Below are positions 40,065-49,864 of a stretch of 64,000 bases of DNA, one piece after another. This DNA comes from BM003 sp963783695. GTDB taxonomy: Bacteria > Pseudomonadota > Gammaproteobacteria > Steroidobacterales > BM003. The number at the start of each line of letters is the position of its first letter. Positions within the stretch are counted from its first letter, which is position 1. Both the position numbers and the translations under genes were made by a program. The notes under the pieces are model-generated. The model ran no database searches, had not been told where the DNA came from, and saw nothing but the letters and a program-made list of their open reading frames with translations. The DNA is taken from contig CAWAOM010000001.1 in NCBI GenBank assembly GCA_963783695.1, positions 434,001-498,000 of the forward strand. The letters are read 5' to 3'.

Positions 40065-42539
40065 ATGATCGAGCGCCGATGGCGCATACACAAATTCGGG
40101 GGCACGAGCCTCGCCGACGCGGAACGATTCCGCCGGGTCAGCGAGATCCTGCGGGCGCAGGGAGACCCTCGTCAGGCTGTCGTGGTATCGGCGGCAGCGG
40201 GCGTCACCGATGCCTTGCTGGACCTTGTCAGTCATGCCCAGCGTGGCGGCGACGTCGACGCGTTGCTTGCTGCGCTGGCGCAGCGTCATCTCGATCTTGC
40301 CGCAGAGTTGTTGCCAGCTGAGACGCGCGAGGCCTACGGGCGGGTAATCGGCACGGATACGGGCGATCTGCGTGAGATCCTGCGTGCTGCGGCTTTGCTG
40401 AAGTCGTCTGATCGCGGTATCCGTGACGTGGTATCCGGATACGGCGAGCTTTGGTCGGCACAACTGCTGGGCGCCCGACTGGCGGCGCAGATCGGGGCGG
40501 GCAAGGTCCGCTGGCTCGACGCACGCATGGTTTTGACAATCGAGGAGCACGAACTCGGTCCGGTCGTCAACTGGGACGCGAGCCGACATGCGCTGCAGCA
40601 ACAGTTGTCGTCGGAGACTTGCGACGTCGTCGTCATAACCGGGTATATCGCTTCGGATCGAAACGGGGTGCAGACGACGTTGGGACGCAATGGCAGCGAT
40701 TACTCGGCGTCGATTTTCGGCGCATTGCTCGAGGCCACCGAGATTACGATCTGGACCGATGTCGATGGCGTGATGAGCGCTGACCCGAGGAGGGTGCCCG
40801 ATGCTGCGGTGATTCATTCACTGTCGTACAACGAGGCAATGGAGCTGGCCTATTTTGGTGCCAAGGTAATACATCCGCAGACGATGGCGCCGGCAATTGC
40901 AAAACAGGTGCCCATTGTCATTCGCAATACCTTCGACCCGGCGCAACCGGGCAGCCGGATTGCGGCAGTTGCCGAGCCCGATGGCCAGGTGAAGGGGATT
41001 ACCAGCATCGACGGGATTGCGCTGATCAATCTCGAGGGTGCCGGGATGATCGGGGTGCCGGGTACGGCGGACAGGTTGTTTCATGCGTTGCACGAGGCCG
41101 GCATTTCGGTGGTACTGATTTCGCAGGCCAGCTCCGAGCACTCAATCTGCGTAGCTGTCCCCGAGGATGCGGCAGACCGTGCTCATGGCGTCGTGCGCCG
41201 GGCGTTTGATGTCGAACTGCGAGACGGCCAGATCCAGAACGTCGAAGTGACACGTTCGGCCAGTGTGCTCGCCGTGGTTGGCGATGGTATGGCGGGTACG
41301 CCGGGTGTCGCGGCCAAAGTGTTCGGTGCCCTTGGAGAGTCAGCAGTCAATATTCGTGCCATCGCCCAGGGCTCTTCGGAGCGCAATATCTCGGCGGTGA
41401 TTGACAGTGCCGATGCCACTCGGGCATTGCGGGCGGTACATGCCGGCTTCTACCTTTCGCCGCAGACCATTTCCATCGGCCTGATCGGGCCGGGTAATGT
41501 CGGGGCGGCTTTGATCGAGCAGATCGCTGGCGAGCAGCAACGGTTACGTGACGACAACAACGTCGATCTGCGGATGCGCGGCGTGCTGTCGCGAAGCAGG
41601 ATGCTGCTGGGTGAGCGGGCACTTGATCTGAGCGACTGGCGTGACCAGCTTGCCGGCTCGGAACTTGATGCCGATATCGACCGGTTCGTCGATCATGTCC
41701 ATGCCGATTATTTGCCGCATGCGGTAGTTATCGATTGCAGTGCCAGTGCCGGGCCGGCCGCCCGCTATGAACATTGGCTGCAGCAAGGCGTGCATGTGAT
41801 TACTCCGAACAAGCGCGCCAATAGCGGGCCTTACGAGTACTACCAGCGCCTGCGCCAGGCGCGTCGCAGCGGCAGCGCTCACTTCCTCTATGAAACGAAT
41901 GTCGGCGCCGGCCTGCCGGTTATTCAGACGGTCAGGGATCTGGTCCAGACCGGTGACGAAATCGAGCGCGTGGAGGGTGTGTTCTCGGGAACGCTGGCCT
42001 ATCTGTTTAACCGCTTTGATGGGACCCAGCCGTTCTCTGCCATTGTGCAGGAGGCGCGCGCAAAGGGGTTCACCGAGCCGGATCCACGCGATGATCTGTC
42101 AGGCATGGACGTTGCGCGCAAACTGATCATCCTTGCCCGCGAGGCCGGGCGGGAAATCGAATTATCGGATGTCACCATCGAATCGCTGGTGCCGGCCGAA
42201 CTTACCGACGGCAATGTCGATACTTTCCTCGCCGGGCTGGCGCGTCACGATGGGAAAATGGCGACGCTCTACGAATCGGCGCGGAATGCCGGCCAGGTGT
42301 TGCGCTATGTAGGCAGACTGCATGCCGGCGGGCATGCCACGGTCGGGCTCGAGCGAATCGAGCAGAGTCACCCACTGGCCTCCATCAGCCTTACCGACAA
42401 TGTCATCCAGTTCACTACCCGGCGCTACTGTGACAATCCGCTGATTGTGCGCGGACCGGGGGCGGGGCCTGATGTGACCGCTGCCGGCGTTTTTGCGGAT
42501 CTGTTGCGGCTGGCATCCTATCTCGGGGCGGCGTTATAG
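40065..42539 (+). CDS. thrA: Bifunctional aspartate kinase / homoserine dehydrogenase
   Basis: An 824-residue ThrA. The N-terminal aspartokinase domain (KFGGTSLADAERF) is followed by ACT domains (about 310-455, with IDGIALINLEGAGMIGVPG and AVVGDGMAGTPGV). The homoserine dehydrogenase begins near residue 469 (IGLIGPGNVGAALIEQI) and has the family-typical NKRANSGPYEYYQ and GVFSGTLAYLFN. It catalyses the first and third steps of threonine, methionine and isoleucine synthesis. ATG 40065 is chosen over an upstream frame to 40014 because it gives the family start and is preceded by GGGGCAGG. No threonine/isoleucine-rich leader peptide precedes it, so attenuation like E. coli thrL is not evident. 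Confidence 0.93.
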   Translation: MIERRWRIHKFGGTSLADAERFRRVSEILRAQGDPRQAVVVSAAAGVTDALLDLVSHAQRGGDVDALLAALAQRHLDLAAELLPAETREAYGRVIGTDTGDLREILRAAALLKSSDRGIRDVVSGYGELWSAQLLGARLAAQIGAGKVRWLDARMVLTIEEHELGPVVNWDASRHALQQQLSSETCDVVVITGYIASDRNGVQTTLGRNGSDYSASIFGALLEATEITIWTDVDGVMSADPRRVPDAAVIHSLSYNEAMELAYFGAKVIHPQTMAPAIAKQVPIVIRNTFDPAQPGSRIAAVAEPDGQVKGITSIDGIALINLEGAGMIGVPGTADRLFHALHEAGISVVLISQASSEHSICVAVPEDAADRAHGVVRRAFDVELRDGQIQNVEVTRSASVLAVVGDGMAGTPGVAAKVFGALGESAVNIRAIAQGSSERNISAVIDSADATRALRAVHAGFYLSPQTISIGLIGPGNVGAALIEQIAGEQQRLRDDNNVDLRMRGVLSRSRMLLGERALDLSDWRDQLAGSELDADIDRFVDHVHADYLPHAVVIDCSASAGPAARYEHWLQQGVHVITPNKRANSGPYEYYQRLRQARRSGSAHFLYETNVGAGLPVIQTVRDLVQTGDEIERVEGVFSGTLAYLFNRFDGTQPFSAIVQEARAKGFTEPDPRDDLSGMDVARKLIILAREAGREIELSDVTIESLVPAELTDGNVDTFLAGLARHDGKMATLYESARNAGQVLRYVGRLHAGGHATVGLERIEQSHPLASISLTDNVIQFTTRRYCDNPLIVRGPGAGPDVTAAGVFADLLRLASYLGAAL

Positions 42540-43490
42540 ATGGCTGGCCAGACTAGCGCGCGCGCCTTTGCACCGGCCTCGGTCGGCAATGTCGCTGTCG
42601 GGTTCGATATTCTCGGCCATGCTCTGAACGCGGTCGGCGACGTTGTCATGGCCGCGCGCAGCGACGAGCCGGGAGTTTCGGTAGCCGCAATTTCCGGTGT
42701 AGTGGAAAACCTGCCAACCGTCGTTGATAGCAACACCGCCGGCAGGGCGGTGCAGTCGATGTGGGACGCGCTGCAGCCGGGATTCGGTGTGACCTTGTCG
42801 ATCGAAAAAGGTATTCCGTTGGGTTCGGGTATGGGTGGCTCGGCGGCCTCGGCTGTCGCGGCGGTGGTTGCGGCAAACGCCTTGCTGCCACAACCGCTCG
42901 ACCGCGCGGGATTATTCCGCCACGCCTTGCAGGGTGAAGCGGTCGCGAGTGGCAGCGTTCATGCCGATAATGTCGCGGCGAGCCTTTTTGGCGGACTCGT
43001 TTATGCGTATGTCGGTGGCGAATCCGACATCCGTTACGCGAAGCTGCCCGTCCCGGTGGGTTTGCGCTGTGTGCTGGTGCACCCGGCGTGCGAGGTCCAC
43101 ACCCGCGATGCGCGTCAGGCGCTTGGCGCAGACGTAGCTCTGGCGACAGTGGTCGAACACGGCGCCAATCTCGCAGGGGTCATACTGGCGTGCCATAGCG
43201 GTGATCTGACATTGTTGCGACGAAGCCTCAGTGACGTGCTCATCGAGCCGCAGCGCGCCCACCTCGTGCCCGGGTTCACCGGGGTTAAGGAGGCGGCCGT
43301 CAGCGCCGGCGCGCTCGGCTGTTCGTTGTCAGGTAGCGGGCCGAGTCTGTTTGCATGGGCGGAAGCGGATGTTGCCGGTGTGGTTGCGGCGGCGATGGTG
43401 AAGGCGTTTGCCAGCGGCGGGATGGCGTGTGATTGCTGGGTTTCGCCTATAGACGCGCCAGGTGCGCGGTTGACGGAGCAGGTCGAATGA
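42540..43490 (+). CDS. thrB: Homoserine kinase
   Basis: A 316-residue GHMP kinase, the type found in the E. coli thr operon. The ATP loop is IPLGSGMGGSAASAVAAV, and the N-terminal APASVGNVAVGFDILG is the ThrB signature. It phosphorylates homoserine for threonine synthase. The gene starts directly after the thrA stop with no spacing, and its stop overlaps the thrC start, so translation of thrABC is coupled. Confidence 0.94.
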   Translation: MAGQTSARAFAPASVGNVAVGFDILGHALNAVGDVVMAARSDEPGVSVAAISGVVENLPTVVDSNTAGRAVQSMWDALQPGFGVTLSIEKGIPLGSGMGGSAASAVAAVVAANALLPQPLDRAGLFRHALQGEAVASGSVHADNVAASLFGGLVYAYVGGESDIRYAKLPVPVGLRCVLVHPACEVHTRDARQALGADVALATVVEHGANLAGVILACHSGDLTLLRRSLSDVLIEPQRAHLVPGFTGVKEAAVSAGALGCSLSGSGPSLFAWAEADVAGVVAAAMVKAFASGGMACDCWVSPIDAPGARLTEQVE

Positions 43491-44785
43491 AGTTTCGCAG
43501 TACGCGCGATGCGGCATCCACGACTGATTTCTGCACGGCGCTCGAGCGAGGCATCGCGCCGGACGGCGGCCTGTATGTTCCGGTTAGTCTGCCGCGACTG
43601 GCGCTTGACGACTTCGATGGGTGCGATACGTTGCCCGCTGTCGCCGAGCGCCTGCTGCAACCGTTTTTGCAGGGTTCGTCGCTGGCGCCGGCACTGGCAG
43701 AAATATGCGCGCAGGCGTTCTCGTTTCCGATCCCGCTGGTCGCGCTTCAGCCGGCGCCGGAAAAGCTTTCGGTTCTGGAGTTGTTTCATGGGCCGACTGC
43801 GGCGTTCAAGGATGTGGGTGCGCGTTTTCTTGCGGCATCACTTGAGCGTATGAATGCTGACCGCGAACGGCCGCTGACCATTCTTGTCGCGACCTCGGGC
43901 GACACTGGTGGCGCGGTAGCCGCGGCGTTTCACGGCCGTCCCAACGTTCGGGTCGTGGTTCTCTATCCGCTCGGGCTGGTCTCGCCGCGGCAGGAAAAGC
44001 AACTGACCTGCTGGGGCGACAATGTTACATCGCTGGCGGTGGAAGGAAGTTTCGACGATTGCCAGCGAATGGTGAAACAGGCCTTCGCCGATCCCGCCCT
44101 GCGCGCGGCGCATCGCCTGAGTTCGGCCAACAGCATCAGCATCGGTCGGCTGTTGCCGCAGGCGGTGTATTACGCGCTTGCGAGTCTGTCGCTATGGCGT
44201 AGCGAGGGCAGGCGTCCGGGGTTCGTTATTCCGACCGGAAACCTCGGCAATGCTCAGGCCTGTGTCTGGGCACGCTCGATGGGATTGCCGATCGCGGATG
44301 TTGTTCTCGCGACCAATAGCAATCGGCCGATTCCCGACTTCCTCGAGAGTGGCGAGTGGCGACCGCGCGAAAGTCTCGCGACCCTGGCTTCTGCGATGGA
44401 TGTCGGTAACCCGAGTAACATGGAACGATTGCGGTGGCAGTTCGACGACGATATCGATGCCTTGCGTGCTTCGGTCAGTGCCGCAGCGGTGGACGATCAG
44501 CAAATCCGCGAACAAATTTGCGCGGACTTTGGCCGTGACGGCAGCGTGTGGTGTCCGCACACGGCCACCGCGATGTGGGTTTACCGCCATCTGCCGGAGA
44601 AACGCCGCGCCGATCGTCACTGGGTGGTGGCAGCGACCGCGCACCCGGCGAAATTCGAAGAGACCGTCGAGCCCCTGATCGGCCGCAGCGTCGAGATACC
44701 CGAGCAGCTTGCGGCGTTGCTGGATTTGCCGGGTAAGTCAATTCGGATTGCGCCCGAACTGGATCGACTCGCTGAAAATTTATAG
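43487..44785 (+). CDS. thrC: Threonine synthase
   Basis: A 432-residue PLP enzyme. The N-terminal RGIAPDGGLYVP and the PLP lysine in FHGPTAAFKDVGARF are clear, with DTGGAVAAAF as the phosphate loop. It converts O-phosphohomoserine to threonine. ATG 43487 overlaps the thrB stop (ATGA); the frame opening at 43433 is upstream of the family start. It completes a classical thrABC operon. Confidence 0.93.
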   Translation: MKFRSTRDAASTTDFCTALERGIAPDGGLYVPVSLPRLALDDFDGCDTLPAVAERLLQPFLQGSSLAPALAEICAQAFSFPIPLVALQPAPEKLSVLELFHGPTAAFKDVGARFLAASLERMNADRERPLTILVATSGDTGGAVAAAFHGRPNVRVVVLYPLGLVSPRQEKQLTCWGDNVTSLAVEGSFDDCQRMVKQAFADPALRAAHRLSSANSISIGRLLPQAVYYALASLSLWRSEGRRPGFVIPTGNLGNAQACVWARSMGLPIADVVLATNSNRPIPDFLESGEWRPRESLATLASAMDVGNPSNMERLRWQFDDDIDALRASVSAAAVDDQQIREQICADFGRDGSVWCPHTATAMWVYRHLPEKRRADRHWVVAATAHPAKFEETVEPLIGRSVEIPEQLAALLDLPGKSIRIAPELDRLAENL

Positions 44786-44836
44786 AAATAAAGAGAATTA
44801 AAAATCAATAGTATAGAGAGCATATTTGATAAAGTA

Positions 44837-45394
44837 GTGGAAGTACCGGTATGGGTGTTGGCGAGTGCCGCCGTGGTGCTCGTTCTGGTTGGTGCATTGG
44901 TATTCGTCGCGGTGCGCAGGCGCGGCCAGCCAGGTCTCGAGGAGGCGCTTGGCCGCGTCAGCCTTGATTTAATCCGTGACGTCGTGATCCCCGATGGCAT
45001 GGATGGGGAGATTCACCTCGAAGTGCTTGCGCTCACGGCCAGGGGGCTGCTGGTGGTCGATATCAAGGATGTGCGCGGAAGCGTGTTCGTGGGAGAGCGG
45101 CTCAATGACTGGAAAGTGATCGACGGGATTCAGCGTTACAGCTTCCCTAATCCACTCGATTCGTTGTCAGAAAGAGTGGCCGCCGTGCGCCACAACGCGC
45201 TCGACATACCCTGCGAGGGTGTCGTCCTGTTCGGGCCAAATGCGGTAATCAGCGGAACCCCTCCGGCGGGAGTATGTTTGCCTGACGATCTCGTCGTGCG
45301 TTTTGCAAAACCCGGCGAGCGCGAGAGCCGACAACTCAGTGAGGCCTATGCACCTCACTGGAGTCGTCTGCGCAGTCTCTGCCGCCAGCCGTAA
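44837..45394 (+). CDS. NERD-domain membrane-anchored protein
   Basis: A 185-residue protein with one N-terminal transmembrane helix (about 4-26). The rest resembles a nuclease-related domain (NERD): G.MDGEIHLEVLALTARGLLVVDIKDVRGSVF with the hydrophobic strand followed by Asp-Lys and W, and NPLDSL. The classic E-x-K pair appears as D-I-K. GTG 44837 is the start used; a weak ribosome binding site (GAG) lies about 15 bases upstream. It is 51 bases after thrC in an A-rich gap. The function is not known; NERD proteins are putative nucleases. Confidence 0.7.
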   Translation: MEVPVWVLASAAVVLVLVGALVFVAVRRRGQPGLEEALGRVSLDLIRDVVIPDGMDGEIHLEVLALTARGLLVVDIKDVRGSVFVGERLNDWKVIDGIQRYSFPNPLDSLSERVAAVRHNALDIPCEGVVLFGPNAVISGTPPAGVCLPDDLVVRFAKPGERESRQLSEAYAPHWSRLRSLCRQP

Positions 45395-45399
45395 CGGCC

Positions 45400-46824
45400 T
45401 CAGGCGGCAATGGCCTGATCTCGGGCAGCGTGATCGGCGAGTACCCGCGCCACACACATGGTCAGTTTCTTGCCGGTGTCGATATGCAGAAACTCGTTGG
45501 GGCCATGTGCATTGGAGTTGGGTCCCAACAGCCCGGTAATAAGAAACTGCACCCCCGGAAACCGTTCTCCGAGCATGCCCATAAACGGAATGCTTCCGCC
45601 CGTGCCCATGTACATCGCATTGGCACCGAAGAAATCGGTCGACGCTGCTTTCATCGAGCTTTCCAGCCACGGCGCGACTTCCGGCGCATGCCATCCTCCC
45701 ATCGCCGATTCGACAGCGAAAGTGACCTCGGCACCGTAGGGAGGGTCCGTTTCCAGAGTTTCCTTTATTGCGGCCGCCGCGGCCTCCGCATCGCAGGTCG
45801 GGGGCAGCCGGAACGAGAGCTTCAGTGAGGTATGCGGGCGCAGCGTATTGCCGGCCTGGCCGAGCGGCGGAATGCCATCGGCCCCGGTGACACTGAGTGT
45901 CGGGCGCCACGTATTGTTCAACAATAATTCCACGACGTCGTTGCTGACAGGTTGTGTGCCACCGGCAAACGGGAGCTTGCGATATACCATATCGCCAAGT
46001 ACTTCTGCCGCGGCATGGGCCTGCTGCAGGCGCTGATCGGGTATCACCGGGTCGAGAATCGCCACCCGCGACGCACCGCTGGTCGGATCTTCGACCCGAT
46101 CGAGCAGCTGGCGAATAACCCGGAAACTGGATGCGGTGACACCACTTGCACTGCCCGAATGGGCACCCTCGTTGAGGACTTTTGCGGTCAGCGTGCCTAC
46201 CAGGTTGCCGCGCAACGACGTGGTGCACCAGAGCTGATCGTAGTTGCCACATTCGGCATCCAGGCAAATGACGAGACTCGGATGCCCGATACGCTCGGCC
46301 AATGAATCGATGTAGTAAGGCAGATCATAGCTCCCACTCTCTTCGCAGCCCTCGATGACCACGACGCAGCGGGCATGCGGAATACCCTGTTCCTGTAGAG
46401 CCCGGATCGCCGTCAGAGAGCCAAAGATCGCATAACCGTCATCTGCGCCGCCGCGGCCGTAGAGCTTGCCGTCCTTTATCACCGGCTTCCACGGGTCCAG
46501 GTCTTCGTTCCAGCCGTCAAATTCCGGCTGCTTGTCGAGGTGGCCGTATAACAGCACGGTATCGTCGATCTGACCGGGTATTTCGCAAAAAATCAAAGGG
46601 GTTCTGCCCGGCAGGCGAACCACCTCGACCTCGAGTCCTTTGATCGGCTGTGCGCGGCACCACTTTTCCATCAGCGCAACGGCAGCCTCCATGTATCCAT
46701 GCGCCTCCCAGTCGGGATCGAACAGCGGCGATTTGTTGGGGATCTCGATATAGTCGCAAAGCTCCGGAACGATCGAGTCATCCCACTGGTGATTGACGAA
46801 TTCGCTGATTTTCTCTGGATTCAT
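45400..46824 (-). CDS. M20 family metallopeptidase (dipeptidase/carboxypeptidase-like)
   Basis: A 474-residue di-zinc amidohydrolase of peptidase family M20. Metal-site motifs: LLYGHLDKQP (His and Asp), GRGGADDGYA (bridging Asp), EGCEESGS (catalytic Glu pair), CLDAEC, and a C-terminal NAHGPNEF with the last His. The dimerisation lid lies between. It probably cleaves dipeptides or N-acyl amino acids. No signal peptide, so cytosolic. Convergent with the NERD gene (5 bases apart). Confidence 0.88.
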   Translation of the reverse strand: MNPEKISEFVNHQWDDSIVPELCDYIEIPNKSPLFDPDWEAHGYMEAAVALMEKWCRAQPIKGLEVEVVRLPGRTPLIFCEIPGQIDDTVLLYGHLDKQPEFDGWNEDLDPWKPVIKDGKLYGRGGADDGYAIFGSLTAIRALQEQGIPHARCVVVIEGCEESGSYDLPYYIDSLAERIGHPSLVICLDAECGNYDQLWCTTSLRGNLVGTLTAKVLNEGAHSGSASGVTASSFRVIRQLLDRVEDPTSGASRVAILDPVIPDQRLQQAHAAAEVLGDMVYRKLPFAGGTQPVSNDVVELLLNNTWRPTLSVTGADGIPPLGQAGNTLRPHTSLKLSFRLPPTCDAEAAAAAIKETLETDPPYGAEVTFAVESAMGGWHAPEVAPWLESSMKAASTDFFGANAMYMGTGGSIPFMGMLGERFPGVQFLITGLLGPNSNAHGPNEFLHIDTGKKLTMCVARVLADHAARDQAIAA

Positions 46825-47077
46825 GATGGATTCCCGCTGTGGCTCATCGGCGTATTGTAGCGAAATACAATTGCGTCCGCCGGTGCACCGGCCCCGCGCT
46901 CGCAGCGGCAGCGGAGAGGGGTTTTGCGCAGCGGTTTAGCGCTGCCGCCGGCTGCCCCGAAGTGACTCTGGAGAACGCTTTTCACGCTGTTTGCGCCCGT
47001 GTTTGCGGCGATCGTCATGGCGCGGGGCTTGAGTGTCCGTCTGGCGGCGGTGCGCTGATTCGCAGGGATGGTCTGAA

Positions 47078-47875
47078 TCAGTCTGGCGAGCCCAGCCCGA
47101 AGAAGCGGCGCGCGTTGGCGGTCGTCGCCGCCGCCAGCTCCGCCTGCTCGAGCTGCATTGCGTCGGCGACCGTTGCGAGGACATGAGCCAGATGCATCGG
47201 CTCGTTGCGCCGCGACCTGGGTTTGGGTTTCAGGTCGCGCGGCAGCAGGTAGGGCGCATCGGTTTCGATCATTAGCCGATCGAGCGGAATTTCAGCGACG
47301 ATTTCCTTGAGATGATGGCCGCGGCGCTCGTCACAAATCCACCCGGTGATGCCGATATGGAGTCCCAATTCGAGGTAGGCGAACAACTCGTCTGCGGCGC
47401 CGGTAAAACAATGCGCAACCGCGCGCGGAATTGCGTCGACGTGCTCACGCAGAATACCGATGAAATGCGAGTGGGCATCGCGCTGATGGAGAAATACGGG
47501 CATGTTTGTTCGCGCCGCAAGCTGCAACTGCTCACGATAGGCGTGTTCCTGCTGATCGTGGCTCGAGAAGTTACGAAAGAAATCGAGTCCGCACTCGCCG
47601 ACCGCGACACAGTGAGGCGATTCGAGCAGGGCGGCAAGAGCGGGCACGGTAGCGGCATCGAACTCGCTGGCATGATGCGGATGGATCCCGGCCGTGGCTG
47701 CGAAACGTGTGGGCCGTGTTGAGGCCAGCCGCAGTGCATCCTCGCTACCGCTTAAGGAACTGCCGGTCAGAACGAACTGGGTTACGCCGGCCGCGATGGC
47801 GCGATCCACCACCGCATCACGATCGGGGTCGAAGCTGGCATGGGTGAGATTCAGACCGATATCTATCAGTTCCAT
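47078..47875 (-). CDS. tatD: TatD family metal-dependent DNase
   Basis: A 265-residue TIM-barrel hydrolase. Signatures: DIGLNLTHASFDPDRD, AGIHPHHASEF, VAVGECGLDFFRNFS, MPVFLHQRDA, HCFTGAADE and LMIETDAPYLLPRDLKPKPRSRRNEP. The match to E. coli TatD is strong, particularly ITGWICDERRG. It is a 3'-5' exonuclease/DNase involved in DNA repair. The start ATG 47875 matches the family; a longer in-frame extension upstream is antisense to the ABC permease gene. Confidence 0.92.
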   Translation of the reverse strand: MELIDIGLNLTHASFDPDRDAVVDRAIAAGVTQFVLTGSSLSGSEDALRLASTRPTRFAATAGIHPHHASEFDAATVPALAALLESPHCVAVGECGLDFFRNFSSHDQQEHAYREQLQLAARTNMPVFLHQRDAHSHFIGILREHVDAIPRAVAHCFTGAADELFAYLELGLHIGITGWICDERRGHHLKEIVAEIPLDRLMIETDAPYLLPRDLKPKPRSRRNEPMHLAHVLATVADAMQLEQAELAAATTANARRFFGLGSPD

Positions 47876-47940
47876 TGTGCGTTTCCGATAAGGGGCGACG
47901 GCTGCAGCGGGAGTCCGGCGGTTCGGCAGGCGCGGCCGTA

Positions 47941-48951
47941 TTACTCGAGGCGCCAGCGAAAAAGCCACGTACCGCCGATAATAAAGACGGCCGTCATCAA
48001 GCCGAGGATCAACAGACTGCGGGAAATGTCGGCGAGGCCAGCGCCATCGAGCATGATGGCGCGCGCGGCTTCGAGCACGTGAGTCAGGGGCAGAAGCTGC
48101 GCGGCCTGGCGCATGATCGGATTTGCACCCTCCATCGAAAACCAGACACCGGACAACAACATCATTGGCCAGGTGATCATGTTGAGCACGCCACCAGCGA
48201 ATTCCTCGCTGGTGGCGCGGGCCGCGACCAGCAAACCGAGCGAGATCATGCAGATTGCTCCGAGCACAGCGACCAGCAGCAGCGCCAGGTAGCTGCCTTC
48301 CATCCGGAAGTGGATAAAGTAGTTGGTGCCGACAAATACAAAAATGCTGACCGCCAGAATGAGCATCAATCGTGACACCACCTGGGCACCGATAAATTCT
48401 ACTGCCCGCAACGGCGTGGCCTGCAGGCGTTTCAGGAAACCGTTCTTGCGATAGCGCACGACGACGTAGCCGACGCCGAACAGGCAACTGAACATCATGT
48501 TCATGCCGAGGATACCGGGCAGCAACCAGTCGATATAGCGAATCTGCTCGGCCGACACGGTCGCCTTCTCCAGGCGCGGATCGACCTGCAGCAACAATCG
48601 TTCAAGCACATAGCCTTTCGGCGAATCCGTGTTGACCCAGTAGCGCTCGCGGGCCGGATCGAACAGCAGGTCAATACGGTGGCGGCTGAGCTTGTCGATG
48701 GACTCCTGTTCGTCAGTCAGTGCAACGAACTGCACGTAGCGGGTGCCGAGGAACGGATGGCTGTCGAGATCTATCTCGGTACTGTCCTGCACAATACCGG
48801 CCTTGAACAATGGCCGCGGAGGTCCGGAGAAGATCAGCCCCATGCCGACCACCAGCAGGATCGGCAACATGATGTTCCAGCCGAATGATGCGCGGTCGCG
48901 GACGAATTCGAGATTGCGGGCATGCAGGATTGCCAGCATCCGGCGGATCAC
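47941..48951 (-). CDS. ABC-2 type transporter permease
   Basis: A 336-residue membrane protein with one N-terminal helix (about 25-42), a large periplasmic loop (about 45-170) and five further helices in the C-terminal half. This fits the ABC-2 (YhhJ/YadH-like) permease family. GTG 48951 overlaps the stop of the ABC ATPase gene (GTGA), indicating coupled translation. An ATG four codons in is an alternative start. It probably exports a lipid, polysaccharide or drug, but no substrate can be named. Confidence 0.87.
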   Translation of the reverse strand: MIRRMLAILHARNLEFVRDRASFGWNIMLPILLVVGMGLIFSGPPRPLFKAGIVQDSTEIDLDSHPFLGTRYVQFVALTDEQESIDKLSRHRIDLLFDPARERYWVNTDSPKGYVLERLLLQVDPRLEKATVSAEQIRYIDWLLPGILGMNMMFSCLFGVGYVVVRYRKNGFLKRLQATPLRAVEFIGAQVVSRLMLILAVSIFVFVGTNYFIHFRMEGSYLALLLVAVLGAICMISLGLLVAARATSEEFAGGVLNMITWPMMLLSGVWFSMEGANPIMRQAAQLLPLTHVLEAARAIMLDGAGLADISRSLLILGLMTAVFIIGGTWLFRWRLE

Positions 48952-49841
48952 GCGCGAAGTTCCTTGCCGGTGAGCTCTATGAACAGGTCTTCGAGATTGC
49001 GTGGCCGAATCCTGAGCCGCTGCATCGGAACTCCGGCCGCGCCCAGTGCGACCAGCGCCGCATTGACGTCAGCGGTCGATATTTCGACATTCTGACCTTC
49101 GCGCAGCACCTGGTAGTCGAATCCACTGAGGTCACGTGGCCAGTCTGCATCCGGTAGTTCCAGCACAACGTCATCGAAGTGCTCGGCGAGCAGTGCCTGA
49201 GGCGAACCCTCGGCAATGATTTTTCCATGGTCCATGATCGCTATGGCATCACACAGAATATAAGCCTCTTCCATATAGTGCGTCGTCAGCAGGACGGTCG
49301 TGTTTTGCGCCTTGATGCCTTCGACCATTTGCCAGAAGTTGCGCCGTGCCTGGGGATCGAGACCCGTGGTCGGTTCGTCCAGAAATACCAGTGCGGGGCG
49401 ATTGATCAGCGCGATGCCGAGCAGCAGGCGCTGGCGCTGGCCGCCGGACAGCTTGCGCGTATCACGGTCTAGCAGTTCGCCGAGGCTGCACAGCCGCACG
49501 ACTTCGTCGATGCTGTCGACTCTGCCATACAGCTTTCGAAACAGATCGAGCGTCTCGGCAACGGTCAGGAAATCCTGCAGCGCGGTGGACTGGAACTGGA
49601 TCCCGGCTTCTTCGCGAAATCGGCGCCCGATCGGCGCGCCGCGATACAGAATTGCACCGGAGGTTGCGGGGATGATGCCCTCCATGATTTCGACGGTCGT
49701 CGTCTTGCCGGCGCCGTTTGGACCGAGCAATCCGAAACAGGTGCCTTCGGCAACCGAGAATCCAATGCCGTCGACCGCGCGTACGCCAGGATATTCCTTG
49801 ACGAGATCGCGGACCTCGAGAATCGGCCTGGATGGGTTCAT
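48948..49841 (-). CDS. ABC transporter ATP-binding protein
   Basis: A 297-residue ATPase. Walker A GPNGAGKTTT, signature LSGGQRQRLL, Walker B ALVFLDEPTTGLD and the H-loop TTHYMEEA are all present. A C-terminal extension (about 230-297) is typical of ATPases paired with ABC-2 permeases. ATG 49841 gives MNPSRPILEVRDL; the TTG at 49868 overlaps the preceding stop (TTGA) and gives nine more residues. It forms the exporter with the permease that follows. Confidence 0.9.
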   Translation of the reverse strand: MNPSRPILEVRDLVKEYPGVRAVDGIGFSVAEGTCFGLLGPNGAGKTTTVEIMEGIIPATSGAILYRGAPIGRRFREEAGIQFQSTALQDFLTVAETLDLFRKLYGRVDSIDEVVRLCSLGELLDRDTRKLSGGQRQRLLLGIALINRPALVFLDEPTTGLDPQARRNFWQMVEGIKAQNTTVLLTTHYMEEAYILCDAIAIMDHGKIIAEGSPQALLAEHFDDVVLELPDADWPRDLSGFDYQVLREGQNVEISTADVNAALVALGAAGVPMQRLRIRPRNLEDLFIELTGKELRA

Positions 49842-49864
49842 CCTTTTACCATGCGGTCGCCGCC